DNA of 64,000 bases from Paenilisteria riparia FSL S10-1204 (GTDB taxonomy: Bacteria; Bacillota; Bacilli; Lactobacillales; Listeriaceae). Below the pieces are notes generated by a model. It did no database searches. It was not told where the DNA came from and saw nothing but the letters and a program-made list of their open reading frames with translations. The position numbers and the translations under genes were made by a program. The stretch's first letter is position 1; each line of letters opens with the position of its first letter. The stretch spans positions 1 to 64,000 of the forward strand of contig NZ_AODL01000016.1 in the NCBI RefSeq assembly GCF_000525995.1, in the 5' to 3' direction. Shown one piece after another: positions 18,922 to 28,039 of this stretch.

Positions 18922-19233
18922 TTAATAGTCGCCTTTACTAAGTTGCATCTTGTCGATTTTCTTCGCTTTTAAAAACCAGTATTGATGGTAATCACCTTTT
19001 AAAGCCGTGAAGGGAACTGCTGTTTTGCCTGATTTCTCGATTTGTTGTTCTAAAAATTCTTTGAGAATCCACGGGTCTTCGATGGATTGCTGTTCTAAAT
19101 GCAAGATACGGTTGATTTTTTCTGAACTCGTTTGTAGTTTTGCGGCAATTTGATCGACGCTCCATTCTGATATGGCTAGGTTTTGTTGAAATTCACGAAT
19201 TGTATCGGTTACTTGTTGTTGCGTTAATGACAT
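18922..19233 (-). CDS. DUF2316 family protein
   Basis: Small soluble protein of 103 residues, with helix-turn-helix-like helices in the first half (WSVDQIAAKLQTSSEKINRILHL), then a pattern typical of DUF2316: DPWILKEFLEQQIEKSGKTAVPFTALKGDYHQYWFL (described, not a full match). AAGGAGG precedes the ATG. It is the first gene of the unit with the SDR, divergent from MarR. Function unknown; it may assist regulation. Confidence 0.8.
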   Translation of the reverse strand: MSLTQQQVTDTIREFQQNLAISEWSVDQIAAKLQTSSEKINRILHLEQQSIEDPWILKEFLEQQIEKSGKTAVPFTALKGDYHQYWFLKAKKIDKMQLSKGDY

Positions 19234-19266
19234 GAGATTGCCTCCTTGACATAGTTGTTTTTAATA

Positions 19267-19355
19267 CAGTTGTAGTTAAAACTATTTTCAGTAAACTGAA
19301 TTATACGCTTTTGTAAAATAGTTGTCAATTGAATTGTTTTAGATTAAACTGTTTA
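19267..19355. promoter_or_regulatory. Divergent promoter-operator region of the MarR module
   Basis: Three short perfect-arm palindromes lie between the divergent genes: TAGTT-AA-AACTA (19273-19284), CAGT-AA-ACTG (19289-19298) and TAAAC-T-GTTTA (19345-19355). The AGTT/AACT core recurs in all of them. These are likely binding sites for the adjacent MarR protein. Confidence 0.5.
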
Positions 19356-19379
19356 GGAGATGTGAAGGAGGTAAGGCCT

Positions 19380-19802
19380 GTGATTTTGGGTGAAAATGAG
19401 CTGTCTGAAAAAATTTATATGTTGAGTTTATTGCAACAAGACTATATTTCCAAGCGATTGAAGGGAATTCACTTAAATGTCCTACAAGCGAAAAGTTTGA
19501 ACTACGTCTCGGTAAATTCAGGGACAATTCAGAAAGACTTGGCGAATTATTTAGGAAAGCAAAATGCGACAGTGACGAATATTTTAAAAGAGTTAGAAAA
19601 GAAGCAATTGATTTACCGCGAAATTCCGAAAGATAATGAACGGCAGAAGAAGATTTTCCTAACATCTGGTGGTGAGCAATTGGTTGGCGAGGTGCAGCAA
19701 GCTTTTGCGGATTTGAACCAGGAAATGGAACAGGTTATTTCAGCAAAAGAGAAGGCGCAGATTGTTGCTGGGCTGGAAAAATTAATCACTGATTTCAGGT
19801 GA
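19380..19802 (+). CDS. MarR family transcriptional regulator
   Basis: Winged-helix regulator of 140 residues. The recognition part is IQKDLANYLGKQNATVTNILKELEKKQLIYRE, followed by the wing DNERQKKIFLTSGG and a C-terminal dimer helix. The start is GTG 19380, preceded by AAGGAGGTAA; the in-frame codons from 19329 have no ribosome site. It is divergent from the DUF2316-SDR unit and probably represses it and itself until a small ligand binds. Confidence 0.88.
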   Translation: MILGENELSEKIYMLSLLQQDYISKRLKGIHLNVLQAKSLNYVSVNSGTIQKDLANYLGKQNATVTNILKELEKKQLIYREIPKDNERQKKIFLTSGGEQLVGEVQQAFADLNQEMEQVISAKEKAQIVAGLEKLITDFR

Positions 19803-19901
19803 AACAGATGTATTACCAACGATTTGAATGTAAATAAAGTGCCAAAATAAATGGAATGCCTTATAATGAAAGTAGTTTATAAAGAGAAGGGAAGTCATAC
19901 T

Positions 19902-20588
19902 ATGAAAGTTTCATTTCACGGACAATCTTGTATAAAAGTTGTAACAGAGAAAGGCGTTACGATTCTTGTGGACCCATTTATTTCAGGAAATGAGAAATGT
20001 GATTTGGTTGTTGCGGAGGAAAATCCGGATTATATTATTGTGACACACGGGCACGATGATCATGTTGGTGATACGGTAGCGATTGCGCAACAGTCTGGTG
20101 CAACCGTGATTGCGAATGTTGAGTTGGCGACTTTTTTAAGTATGCAAGGTGTGGAGAATTTAGCGCCACTGCATATTGGTGGGAAACGTCCGTTTGAGTT
20201 TGGAACAGTGAAGTTAACACAGGCGTTTCATGGTTCTTCAACAGTGCAGGACGGCAAAATTATTAATTTGGGGCTGCCGACGGGATTTGTCTTATCGGTG
20301 GATGGCAAGCATTTATACCATTCGGGAGACACGGGCTTGTTTTCGGATATGAAGCTAATCGGTCAGTTAAATCCGCTAGACGTTGCGTTTTTACCAATTG
20401 GTGATAATTTCACGATGGGACCGGAAGATGCAGCGATTGCGGCGGAATTTTTGCAAGCAAAGGTAGTTGTGCCAATGCATTACAATACATTTCCGCTCAT
20501 TGCGCAGGACCCGCATGCTTTTGTGGCGAGCTTGAACCCAGAATCACGTGGGAAAGTATTAGAAATTGGCGAATCAATGATAATTTAG
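19902..20588 (+). CDS. UPF0173 metal-dependent hydrolase (YtkL-like)
   Basis: Metallo-beta-lactamase-fold protein of 228 residues. The metal motif HGHDDH spans 49-54, followed by YHSGDTGLF and PMHYNTFP with further ligands. ATG 19902 follows AAGGGAAG; a longer frame from 19851 lacks a site. The substrate is unknown. It precedes the ytoI-like gene by 8 bases and is part of a conserved run to nrnA. Confidence 0.9.
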   Translation: MKVSFHGQSCIKVVTEKGVTILVDPFISGNEKCDLVVAEENPDYIIVTHGHDDHVGDTVAIAQQSGATVIANVELATFLSMQGVENLAPLHIGGKRPFEFGTVKLTQAFHGSSTVQDGKIINLGLPTGFVLSVDGKHLYHSGDTGLFSDMKLIGQLNPLDVAFLPIGDNFTMGPEDAAIAAEFLQAKVVVPMHYNTFPLIAQDPHAFVASLNPESRGKVLEIGESMII

Positions 20589-20596
20589 AGGGATAG

Positions 20597-21919
20597 GTGA
20601 GTGGCTTGGCGACGAAGCATGAACAGATTTTGAAATATATTGAAGAGCTTGCGGTGGGCGAAAAAATTTCCGTTCGTAAAATTGCGAAAAACTTGCAGGT
20701 CAGCGAAGGAACGGCATATCGGGCCATCAAGGATGCGGAGATTGTTGGCTTTGTAAGCACGATTAAGCGTGTTGGGACGATTCGAATTGAGCGTAAACAA
20801 AAAGACAGTATTGAGAAATTGACTTACGCCGAAATTGTGAATATGATTGATGGCCAGGTGTTAGGCGGCCGCGCTGGGCTTCATAAATCGCTGAATAAGT
20901 TCGTGATTGGAGCGATGACGCTTGAAGCGATGGAGCGTTACACCGATGCGGGGAACTTGGTGATTGTCGGTAACCGGGTTGGTGCGCAGGAATTAGCGCT
21001 TGAACGCGGCGCGGCAGTATTGATTACGGGTGGTTTTGATACGGATGATTCGGTGAAACAGTTGGCAGATGAGAAGGAGTTGCCGATTTTATCGACGACT
21101 TATGATACATTTACTGTGGCGACGATGATTAACCGGGCGATTTTTGACCAGTTAATTAAGAAGGAAGTCGTTTTTGTTGAGGATATTTTGACGCCGATTG
21201 AGAAGACGGCTTATTTGATGAATTCGGATCGAATCGAAGACTGGTATAAGAAGGAAACCGCGACAGGGCATAGTCGTTTTCCGGTGGTGAACAAATCGAT
21301 GCGTTTGCTTGGGATGATTACGAGCAAAGATGTGATTGACAAAAATTTATCGTTTTCGTTAGAACGGGTAATGACAAAAAATCCGCTAACTGTCGGTCCA
21401 AAAATGAGCGTCGCATCTGTATCACATATGATGATTTGGGAAGGTATCGAGGTTATTCCCGTTGTAAAAGATGATTTGACGCTGATTGGAATTGTGAGCC
21501 GGCAAGATATTTTGAAATCGCTGCAAATGATTCAACGACAGCCTCAAATTGGAGAAACGATTGATGATACAATCACGAACCAGTTGCTAGAAAAGACGAA
21601 TGATGAGGCAGAACTTGATTTTCAGTTTACGGTAACGCCACAGATGACGAACAATATTGGCACTCTTTCTTACGGGGTGTTTACACAAATTGTGTGTGAT
21701 GTTGCCCAACAAAAACTATTTTCCATGAAGAAACGAAATGTCGCTATTGAAAATATTTCCATTTATTTTTTAAAGCCTGTGCAAATGGATGCGACTATTG
21801 CGATTAAGCCTCGAATTCTCGAAATGGGACGCAAAGCTAGTAAAATTGATGTGGAACTTTATTTAGAAGGTATTTTGGTTGGTAAAGCAGTGATAGCTTG
21901 CCAAATGATGGAACGCTAA
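20597..21919 (+). CDS. YtoI-like protein: HTH, DRTGG, CBS pair and hot-dog domains
   Basis: Multi-domain protein of 440 residues: winged HTH (about 5-60), DRTGG domain (about 70-185), two CBS repeats (about 195-310, which may bind adenine nucleotides), then a hot-dog thioesterase-like domain (about 330-435). It is a candidate regulator sensing nucleotides, but its targets are unknown. The start is GTG 20597 with GAGGG four bases upstream; TTG 20606 (MATKHEQ) is an alternative that fits relatives better. It lies between the UPF0173 hydrolase and nrnA, with nrnA 17 bases downstream. Confidence 0.87.
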   Translation: MSGLATKHEQILKYIEELAVGEKISVRKIAKNLQVSEGTAYRAIKDAEIVGFVSTIKRVGTIRIERKQKDSIEKLTYAEIVNMIDGQVLGGRAGLHKSLNKFVIGAMTLEAMERYTDAGNLVIVGNRVGAQELALERGAAVLITGGFDTDDSVKQLADEKELPILSTTYDTFTVATMINRAIFDQLIKKEVVFVEDILTPIEKTAYLMNSDRIEDWYKKETATGHSRFPVVNKSMRLLGMITSKDVIDKNLSFSLERVMTKNPLTVGPKMSVASVSHMMIWEGIEVIPVVKDDLTLIGIVSRQDILKSLQMIQRQPQIGETIDDTITNQLLEKTNDEAELDFQFTVTPQMTNNIGTLSYGVFTQIVCDVAQQKLFSMKKRNVAIENISIYFLKPVQMDATIAIKPRILEMGRKASKIDVELYLEGILVGKAVIACQMMER

Positions 21920-21936
21920 AGATTGGTGGAGAAACA

Positions 21937-22866
21937 ATGAAGCGAGAAATTTTAGATGTCATAAAAGAATATGAAACGATTATTATACACCGGCACGTGC
22001 GGCCAGATCCGGATGCATACGGTTCACAAATGGGACTTGCCGCGATTTTGAAAGGTAATTTTCCGAAGAAGAAAGTGTATTGCGTTGGAGAAAGTGAGCC
22101 ATCCTTATGTTTTTTAGGTGAGGTTGATGTTATTGCGGATTCGGTCTATAGTGGGGCGCTTGTGATTGTTTGTGATACAGCGAACACGGAACGAATCGAT
22201 GATGGGCGCTTTACAATGGGTGCGAAACTGGTGAAAATCGATCACCATCCAAATGAAGATGTGTACGGGGATTTAGTATATGTTGACACTGAGGCTTCGT
22301 CTTGTAGTGAGATGATTGCAGCGTTTGTAGAGGCATTTCCGAAAGAATTAATGCTAAATGAAACAGCAGCACGATTGCTTTATGCGGGTATTGTTGGTGA
22401 TACAGGGCGTTTCTTATTCCCGAATACCACGCCGAAAACATTGCGCTATGCAGCAGATTTAGTTACATTTCCGTTTAATCGCACAGAAATCTTTACAAAA
22501 ATGTATGAAACTCCGTTGAGTGCAGTAAAATTATCGGGTTATATTTTGCAAAACTTTCAAATGACGGAAAATGGTGCAGCGCATATTTATGTTAATCAAG
22601 CATTATTGGAAGAATTTGATGTATCTTCGCGTGATGCATCGCAATTGGTGAATCGTATAGATAGCGTTATCGGTATTAAAGCTTGGATATTGTTTGTGCA
22701 AGAAGGTGACATCATTCGCGCACGTTTACGCTCCAAAGGTCCTGTTATCAACGGTTTAGCGAAAGAATATCGAGGTGGCGGGCATCCATTAGCATCTGGT
22801 GCGACACTTATTTCAGAATCAGAAATTCCAGAAATGGTCGCGAAATTAGAACAATTATGTAACTAA
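21937..22866 (+). CDS. nrnA: Oligoribonuclease / pAp phosphatase NrnA
   Basis: DHH-DHHA1 phosphoesterase of 309 residues that degrades very short RNA and 3'-phosphoadenosine-5'-phosphate; some relatives cleave pApA. The metal motifs are DPDAYGS at 24-30, CDTANTERID near 79-88, DHH at 102-104, and the C-terminal GGGHPLASGA. The start is ATG 21937 after GGTGGAG. It is the last gene of the conserved run. In L. monocytogenes, as I remember, dnaE comes next; here about 11.8 kb of other DNA lies between them. Confidence 0.93.
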   Translation: MKREILDVIKEYETIIIHRHVRPDPDAYGSQMGLAAILKGNFPKKKVYCVGESEPSLCFLGEVDVIADSVYSGALVIVCDTANTERIDDGRFTMGAKLVKIDHHPNEDVYGDLVYVDTEASSCSEMIAAFVEAFPKELMLNETAARLLYAGIVGDTGRFLFPNTTPKTLRYAADLVTFPFNRTEIFTKMYETPLSAVKLSGYILQNFQMTENGAAHIYVNQALLEEFDVSSRDASQLVNRIDSVIGIKAWILFVQEGDIIRARLRSKGPVINGLAKEYRGGGHPLASGATLISESEIPEMVAKLEQLCN

Positions 22867-22913
22867 AAAAGCAGTTGACCGTTTTTAAATTAACGGTTAC
22901 TGCTCTTTTTTTT
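22865..22913 (+). terminator. Terminator of nrnA
   Basis: GCAGTTGACCGTT / AACGGTTACTGC long stem with a short loop and eight T. It overlaps the stop of the converging gene. Confidence 0.9.
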
Positions 22914-23295
22914 AGGTGTTTAGTCCAATGTGAATTAGGATAGAGCCATCGGGTAAATATTCCTCGTAATCAAATAAATAACTTCGGTTAAGCGATAACT
23001 TCCAAATTTCCTGCCATGTTGTAAAAACATCATTTTTTACAGGGAAAACGTGATATTTTTGTTGTGGAATAATCATTACTTTTGCTCCCATAAAAGCTTG
23101 GTAATCGGTTGCAACACATAGCGTATAATCACCAAAAAAATCGCTCTCATAGTCCAGATAAATCCCATAAAATGTTCTGCTTTCTTGCTGATATTGCTTC
23201 GCTTCTGACCACAGTGTTCCGATTTTATCAGCGACTTGCGAATCATTAAAATTGTTCGTACGTACTTCGTTAATGATAAATAGTTGCTTTTCCAT
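22912..23295 (-). CDS. GyrI-like effector-binding domain protein
   Basis: A 127-residue single-domain protein resembling the effector-binding part of AraC/MerR-type regulators (GyrI-like). Marks are YGIYLDYESDFFGDYTLCVATD in the middle and the C-terminal FDYEEYLPDG. No DNA-binding domain is present, so it may bind small molecules on its own. The ribosome site is weak. It marks the left edge of the accessory island, converging on nrnA. Confidence 0.75.
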   Translation of the reverse strand: MEKQLFIINEVRTNNFNDSQVADKIGTLWSEAKQYQQESRTFYGIYLDYESDFFGDYTLCVATDYQAFMGAKVMIIPQQKYHVFPVKNDVFTTWQEIWKLSLNRSYLFDYEEYLPDGSILIHIGLNT

Positions 23296-23389
23296 TTAAA
23301 ATAACCCCACTTTCTTACCCAGTATACCATCTTAGTTTGGCTACACTATGTCCTATTTTATGCCCGACTGAAAGAAAAGGTGGTGAGTT

Positions 23390-23620
23390 ATGAAAACTGG
23401 TCGTTTACTAGAAACCTTAATCTTGCTTATAAATCGAAAATGCATGCAAGCAATGAGTCCTGCTCCAAAAAATCAGCGTAATTCTCGAATTTAGTAATGC
23501 TGTTTGTTCCCGTTTTTTCTGCTGTCATTTGGTCCTGATGTAAAAATTATTTCTCCAGAAGAGCGCTAAATAGAAATTCAAACTAAATTAGAAAAAGCGA
23601 TTCATAATGATCAACTATGA
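23390..23620 (+). pseudogene. Remnants of a WYL/YafY-type regulator gene (internal deletion)
   Basis: The start has a good ribosome site (AAAGGTGGTGAG) and codes MKTGRLLETLILLINRK, as typical YafY-family HTH regulators begin, then loses similarity and stops at 23492-23494. From 23519 another frame gives LLSFGPDVKIISPEER, a stop, then IEIQTKLEKAIHNDQL and a final stop, as WYL-domain proteins typically end. The whole HTH core and WYL domain, about 250 codons, are missing between the two ends. Similarity is judged from memory. Confidence 0.55.
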
Positions 23621-23627
23621 AACCACT

Positions 23628-23656
23628 TAAAACACGGAGTTAGTGTTTTTTTTTTT
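23628..23656 (+). terminator. Terminator after the regulator remnant
   Basis: AAAACAC / GTGTTTT arms with a 7-base loop and about 12 T. Confidence 0.75.
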
Positions 23657-23691
23657 ACAATGAAAATGCTATCCAGAACACAAAAATAAAA

Positions 23692-23747
23692 AGTGTAAAT
23701 GAACACTAAAATCGTATTAAAAAGCCAAATAAAACACGTAAATTACG
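23692..23747. promoter_or_regulatory. Two palindromes upstream of the urease operon
   Basis: AGTGT-N6-ACACT (23692-23707) and CGTAA-A-TTACG (23737-23747), both with perfect arms, lie 185-145 bases before ureA. They are candidate operators; the binding protein is unknown. The rest of 23657-23795 is A-rich with no gene. Confidence 0.35.
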
Positions 23748-23795
23748 CAATAATAACAGAAAATATAGCGATTTTGTGACTTTTCAACTTATCGC

Positions 23796-23824
23796 TAGAC
23801 GATGCTTTGCCGGAGTGCTAGAAT
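23796..23824 (+). promoter_or_regulatory. Candidate promoter of the urease operon
   Basis: A -35-like TAGACG and a -10-like TAGAAT are separated by 17 bases. The start would be near 23831, about 60 bases before ureA. Confidence 0.35.
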
Positions 23825-23832
23825 TAGTCCCA

Positions 23833-23870
23833 TTAATCGACGAATACTTTAGTCGGTTAAATCATTTTTT
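23833..23870 (+). terminator. Terminator-like hairpin in the ureA leader
   Basis: TTAATCGAC (23833-23841) pairs with GTCGGTTAA (23852-23860) with one G-U pair, then ATCATTTTTT. It sits between the candidate promoter and the ureA ribosome site, so it may attenuate transcription or end upstream read-through. Confidence 0.45.
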
Positions 23871-23892
23871 ATGTAGAGAGGAAGTCTGGATC

Positions 23893-24195
23893 ATGAATTT
23901 AACAGCCAAGGAACAAGAGAAATTACTCATTGTCGTTGCGGCGGATTTAGCACGTAGAAGGCGAGATCGTGGGCTGAGGCTTAACTATCCAGAATCGATT
24001 GCGCTAATTACGTATGAAGTTTTAGAAGGAGCGCGCGACGGTAAAACTGTTGCAGAGTTGATGCAGTACGGTGCAACTATTTTGACGGTAGATGATGTGA
24101 TGGATGGTATCGCGGAGATGATTAGTGATATTCAGGTGGAAGCAACATTCCCTGATGGTACAAAGCTTGTCACAGTACATCAACCAATCCGCTAA
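23893..24195 (+). CDS. ureA: Urease gamma subunit UreA
   Basis: The 100-residue gamma chain of nickel urease, which splits urea to ammonia and carbamate. It begins [18 protein letters not shown], and [21 protein letters not shown] plus the C-terminal [13 protein letters not shown] are diagnostic. The start is ATG 23893 with AGAGGAAG eight bases upstream; the longer open frame is leader sequence. First gene of ureABCEFGD plus transporter, all on the plus strand with tight spacing. Confidence 0.97.
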   Translation: MNLTAKEQEKLLIVVAADLARRRRDRGLRLNYPESIALITYEVLEGARDGKTVAELMQYGATILTVDDVMDGIAEMISDIQVEATFPDGTKLVTVHQPIR

Positions 24196-24215
24196 GCGAA
24201 GGAGGAAAACAGCAA

Positions 24216-24524
24216 ATGAAACCAGGAGAAATTATTTTATACGGTGAAGATATCGCATGTAACGTGGGACGTGATACGGTAGAAGTAGAAGTGACAAATA
24301 CGGGAGATCGGCCAGTTCAGATTGGGTCGCATTATCATTTTTTTGAAATTAATAGTGAGCTTGCTTTTGACCGTGACAAGGCATTCGGTTATCGCTTAAA
24401 TATTCCAGCAGGAACGGCAGTGCGTTTTGAACCACAAGATAAGAAAACGGTGGAACTTGTAGCACTTGCAGGAGAACGTAAAGTATTCGGCTTAAACAAT
24501 AAAACAAATGGATCACTAGACTAA
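24216..24524 (+). CDS. ureB: Urease beta subunit UreB
   Basis: The 102-residue beta chain, structural partner of UreA and UreC in the trimer. It begins [16 protein letters not shown], and the central [18 protein letters not shown] and [23 protein letters not shown] are typical. AAGGAGGA lies upstream, 20 bases after ureA. It is separate from ureA, unlike the fused form in Helicobacter. Confidence 0.97.
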   Translation: MKPGEIILYGEDIACNVGRDTVEVEVTNTGDRPVQIGSHYHFFEINSELAFDRDKAFGYRLNIPAGTAVRFEPQDKKTVELVALAGERKVFGLNNKTNGSLD

Positions 24525-24536
24525 GGAGCGATTAGG

Positions 24537-26249
24537 ATGAGTTTAAACATACCTCGTAAACAATATACAGATTTATATGGACCAACTGTCGGTGATGTCG
24601 TACGGTTGGCGGATACCGATTTACGTATCGAAATTGAAAAAGATTACACAAATTATGGCGATGAAGTTGTATTTGGTGGCGGAAAAGTCATTCGCGAAGG
24701 CATGGGCATGCATCCAACAGCAACACGCGATGAAGGAATTCCTGATTTAGTTATTACAAACGCTACGGTTATCGATTACACAGGTATTTTCAAAGCTGAT
24801 ATTTCCGTAAAAGATGGAAAAATTGCAGCGATTGGTAAGGCTGGAAACCCATTAGTAATGGATAATGTAACAATCCCAATTGGCGCTTCTACAGAAATCA
24901 TTGCTGGTGAGAATAAAATTTTGACAGCTGGTGGGATTGATACGCATATTCACTTTATTTCACCACAACAAATTGAAACAGCGGTGAACAGCGGTGTCAC
25001 AACATTAATCGGTGGTGGAACAGGCCCAGCAGAAGGGACAAACGCAACAACTGTAACACCAGGTGCTTGGAATATTGAACGGATGTTACAAGCAGTGGAC
25101 GGCCTACCAGTAAATATAGGCCTACTTGGAAAAGGACATGCAGCAGCAAATGCTCCAATCGCGGAACAAATTGAAGCAGGCGCAATGGGTCTAAAAATAC
25201 ATGAAGACTGGGGTGCCACTTTTGCGTCTATCGATCATTCGTTACAAGTAGCGGACGAGTACGATGTGCAAGTTGCTATCCACACAGATACACTAAATGA
25301 AACGGGATTTGTTGAACGCACAACCGAGGCGTTTAAAGATCGCGTTATTCATACGTACCATACAGAGGGTGCTGGGGGCGGACATGCGCCGGATATTATT
25401 CGTTTAGCAGGTCTTCCAAACGTTTTACCATCGTCGACTAACCCAACATTGCCATTCACGGTAAACACAATTGATGAGCATTTGGATATGTTAATGGTTT
25501 GTCACCATTTGAACCCTGATATTCCGGAAGATTTGGCATTTGCTGATTCACGTATTCGCGAAGAAACGATTGCTGCAGAAGATGTTTTGCAAGATATGGG
25601 CGTTTTCAGCATGACAAGTTCAGATTCACAAGCAATGGGTAGGATTGGTGAGGTCATCATTCGTACGTGGCAAACGGCAGACAAAATGAAATCACAACGC
25701 GGCGCACTTGCTGGCGATACAGAAAAAAGCGACAACACACGTGTGAAACGCTACATTTCTAAATACACAATTAATCCTGCGATTACGCATGGTATTGCGG
25801 ACTATGTCGGTTCTATCGAAGTTGGCAAGATTGCCGACTTAGTACTCTGGGAGCCAAAATTCTTTGGTGTAAAACCGGATAAAATTTTGAAAAACGGAAT
25901 GATTTCGAATAGTGTCATGGGTGATTCGAATGGTTCGATTCCTACGCCACAACCAGCGCTTTATCGTCCAATGTTCGCTTCTATCGGAACAGCACTTGCG
26001 AAAAGTTCTTTCACATTCGTTTCTCAAGCCGCACAAGACAATAACGTTCGCGAAAAATACGGCTTGCAAAAAGAAACATTGCCAGTCAAAGGTGTGCGCC
26101 ATTTGACGAAAAAAGATATGAAGTGGAACGATGCAACACCTGAAATCGATGTCAATCCACAAACGTATGAAGTGAAAATTGACGGCGAATTAATTACGTG
26201 TGAAGCTGCGGACAAACTTCCGATGGCGCAACGCTACTTTTTATTCTGA
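24537..26249 (+). CDS. ureC: Urease alpha subunit UreC (catalytic)
   Basis: The 570-residue catalytic chain. All nickel ligands sit at the positions of the Sporosarcina pasteurii enzyme: H137 and H139 (THIHF), carbamylated K220 (LKIHED), H249, H275 and D363 (SSDSQ). The mobile-flap residues C322 and H323 (VCHHLN) are also present, so the enzyme should be active. AAGGAGC precedes the start. The C-terminal MAQRYFLF end is normal. Frame intact over 1.7 kb. Confidence 0.98.
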   Translation: MSLNIPRKQYTDLYGPTVGDVVRLADTDLRIEIEKDYTNYGDEVVFGGGKVIREGMGMHPTATRDEGIPDLVITNATVIDYTGIFKADISVKDGKIAAIGKAGNPLVMDNVTIPIGASTEIIAGENKILTAGGIDTHIHFISPQQIETAVNSGVTTLIGGGTGPAEGTNATTVTPGAWNIERMLQAVDGLPVNIGLLGKGHAAANAPIAEQIEAGAMGLKIHEDWGATFASIDHSLQVADEYDVQVAIHTDTLNETGFVERTTEAFKDRVIHTYHTEGAGGGHAPDIIRLAGLPNVLPSSTNPTLPFTVNTIDEHLDMLMVCHHLNPDIPEDLAFADSRIREETIAAEDVLQDMGVFSMTSSDSQAMGRIGEVIIRTWQTADKMKSQRGALAGDTEKSDNTRVKRYISKYTINPAITHGIADYVGSIEVGKIADLVLWEPKFFGVKPDKILKNGMISNSVMGDSNGSIPTPQPALYRPMFASIGTALAKSSFTFVSQAAQDNNVREKYGLQKETLPVKGVRHLTKKDMKWNDATPEIDVNPQTYEVKIDGELITCEAADKLPMAQRYFLF

Positions 26250-26258
26250 GGTGACGAT

Positions 26259-26717
26259 ATGATTGTAGAGAAAGTGATTGGAAATATAGACGACTTTACC
26301 GAACAACAACTTGATGCGTATCATATCGAGCGTATTTACATTGAAAATGAATCTCTAGCAAAACGAATGCATTTGGTAGAAACAGACCATGGTCGTGAAG
26401 TCCGCGTTCGTTTGGCACAAGGTGAGCACTTGCATGTGGGTGATATTTTAGTACAAGAAGACGGCAATCTTGTCGTGGTTGATGTGCTAAGTGAAGATGT
26501 GTTGACGATTATGCCACGCTCGATTCATGAGATGGGCGAAATCGCACATGCCCTCGGAAATCGCCATTTACCAGCGCAATTTGTAGATGAGACGATGATT
26601 GTGCAATTTGATTATTTAGTGGAAAACTTGTTAAAAGAAGCAGGGATTCCATTCAAGCGTGAAAATCGTTATTTGAAAGAGGCATTTCGCCACATTGGTC
26701 ACAGCCATGACGAATAA
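26259..26717 (+). CDS. ureE: Urease accessory protein UreE (nickel chaperone)
   Basis: A 152-residue nickel-delivery protein with an N-terminal UreE domain and a metal-binding C-terminal domain (AHALGNRHLPAQ). The tail HIGHSHDE is short and only mildly His-rich, unlike the long His tail of Klebsiella UreE, so metal storage is probably limited. It starts 9 bases after ureC; its 3' end overlaps ureF. Confidence 0.94.
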   Translation: MIVEKVIGNIDDFTEQQLDAYHIERIYIENESLAKRMHLVETDHGREVRVRLAQGEHLHVGDILVQEDGNLVVVDVLSEDVLTIMPRSIHEMGEIAHALGNRHLPAQFVDETMIVQFDYLVENLLKEAGIPFKRENRYLKEAFRHIGHSHDE

Positions 26718-27393
26718 AATGCTAACTTTTTTTCAACTCTGTGATTCTAATTTTCCGACAGGGGCTTTTAGTCATTCGTTCGGGTTTGAAACGTATATGA
26801 ATGAGGAAGTAATTCACGACGCTTCCTCGTTCGGAGCGTGGTTGAAGGTATTTTTACAAGAGCAGCTTGTGTATTCAGAAGGTTTGGCGGCGCGATTCGT
26901 ATATGATTCCCTGGAAAATGGTGACGAGACAGAATTGATTCACCGTTCGCAAGCGTTGACAGCGCAGGTTTTACCGCGTGAGATTCGTGTAGCTAATCAG
27001 AAAATGGGTGAACGATTCCTTGTCTTAGGCAGAGAATTATTCGATATTCATGCGCTAGACACGTACCACCAAGCTGTGAAAAACAAAGAAACCGATGCGC
27101 ATTCCGTCGTTGTTTTAACGATTATTGCCCATCATTTGAGGCTCACAAAGCAAGAAGCGATTGAAGCTTTTTTGTATTCAACGATTTCGACGATGGTGCA
27201 AAATGCTGTTCGTGGTGTTCCAATTGGTCAGACGGCAGGGCAAAAATTATTGCTTGCTTTTCAGGCAGAAATTCATCAGGCGTTTTTACGAATTGAGCAG
27301 TTGTCCGAGGCTGATTTTGGTTCCACACCTCCAGGCCTTGAAATTGCGCAAATGCGTCACGAGTTGTTGTTTGCACGGAATTTTATGTCGTAG
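26707..27393 (+). CDS. ureF: Urease accessory protein UreF
   Basis: A 228-residue activation factor in the UreD-UreF-UreG complex that loads nickel. LTFFQLCDSNFPTGAFSHSFGFETY at the start and the later VRGVPIGQTAGQKLL are conserved. ATG 26707 overlaps the ureE end by 11 bases, which suggests coupled translation; TTG 26695 and ATG 26719 are other options. There is no strong ribosome site, as expected for coupling. Confidence 0.92.
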   Translation: MTNKMLTFFQLCDSNFPTGAFSHSFGFETYMNEEVIHDASSFGAWLKVFLQEQLVYSEGLAARFVYDSLENGDETELIHRSQALTAQVLPREIRVANQKMGERFLVLGRELFDIHALDTYHQAVKNKETDAHSVVVLTIIAHHLRLTKQEAIEAFLYSTISTMVQNAVRGVPIGQTAGQKLLLAFQAEIHQAFLRIEQLSEADFGSTPPGLEIAQMRHELLFARNFMS

Positions 27394-27423
27394 TATTTTT
27401 GGATGAAAGAAGGAAATAGAATT

Positions 27424-28039
27424 ATGGGAAATACAATAAAAATTGGCGTTGGTGGCCCGGTTGGTGCTGGAAAAACGTTTCTTGTGGATCAGCTAACACG
27501 GATTTTGAAAGATGAAATCAGCATGGCGGTCGTAACGAATGATATTTATACGAAGGAAGATGCGAAATATTTAGTCGAAAATGGAGTCTTGGACAAAGAC
27601 CGGATTATCGGTGTGGAAACGGGTGGTTGCCCGCATACTGCGATTCGTGAAGATATTTCCATGAATGTCTCGGCGATTAATGAGTTAGAAGCGCTCCATC
27701 CAGATGTGGAATTGATTTTTGTCGAAAGTGGTGGCGATAATTTAGCGGCTACGTTTAGTCCAGAATTAGTGGACTTGTCGATTTATATTATTGATGTGGC
27801 GCAAGGGGAAAAAAATTCCTCGTAAAGGCGGTCAAGGCATGATTAAGTCGGATTTATTTATTATTAATAAAATTGATTTGGCACCGTATGTACATGCGGA
27901 TTTAGACGTGATGGCAAGCGATACGAAGCAATTCCGTGGCGATAAAAAACCAACGATATTTACGAACTTACAAGATGGCACAGGTCTGAATGATGTTGTG
28001 GCATGGATTCGGAAATATGCGTTTTTGGATGCGAAATAG
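27424..28039 (+). CDS. ureG: Urease accessory GTPase UreG (frameshifted in this sequence)
   Basis: GTPase that powers nickel insertion. P-loop GPVGAGKT is at 11-18, and the metal-binding CPH triad is at 69-71. The frame breaks in the run of seven A at 27809-27815; with six A the protein reads [14 protein letters not shown] and continues to a normal end of about 204 residues. Because all neighbouring urease genes are intact, a sequencing error is likely, but a true loss would make urease inactive. ATG 27424 follows GAAGGAAA. Confidence 0.92.

Noticed and set aside
23751-23765. CodY-box-like sequence upstream of ureA
   Set aside because: About five mismatches in 15 bases in very A-rich DNA; not distinguishable from chance.
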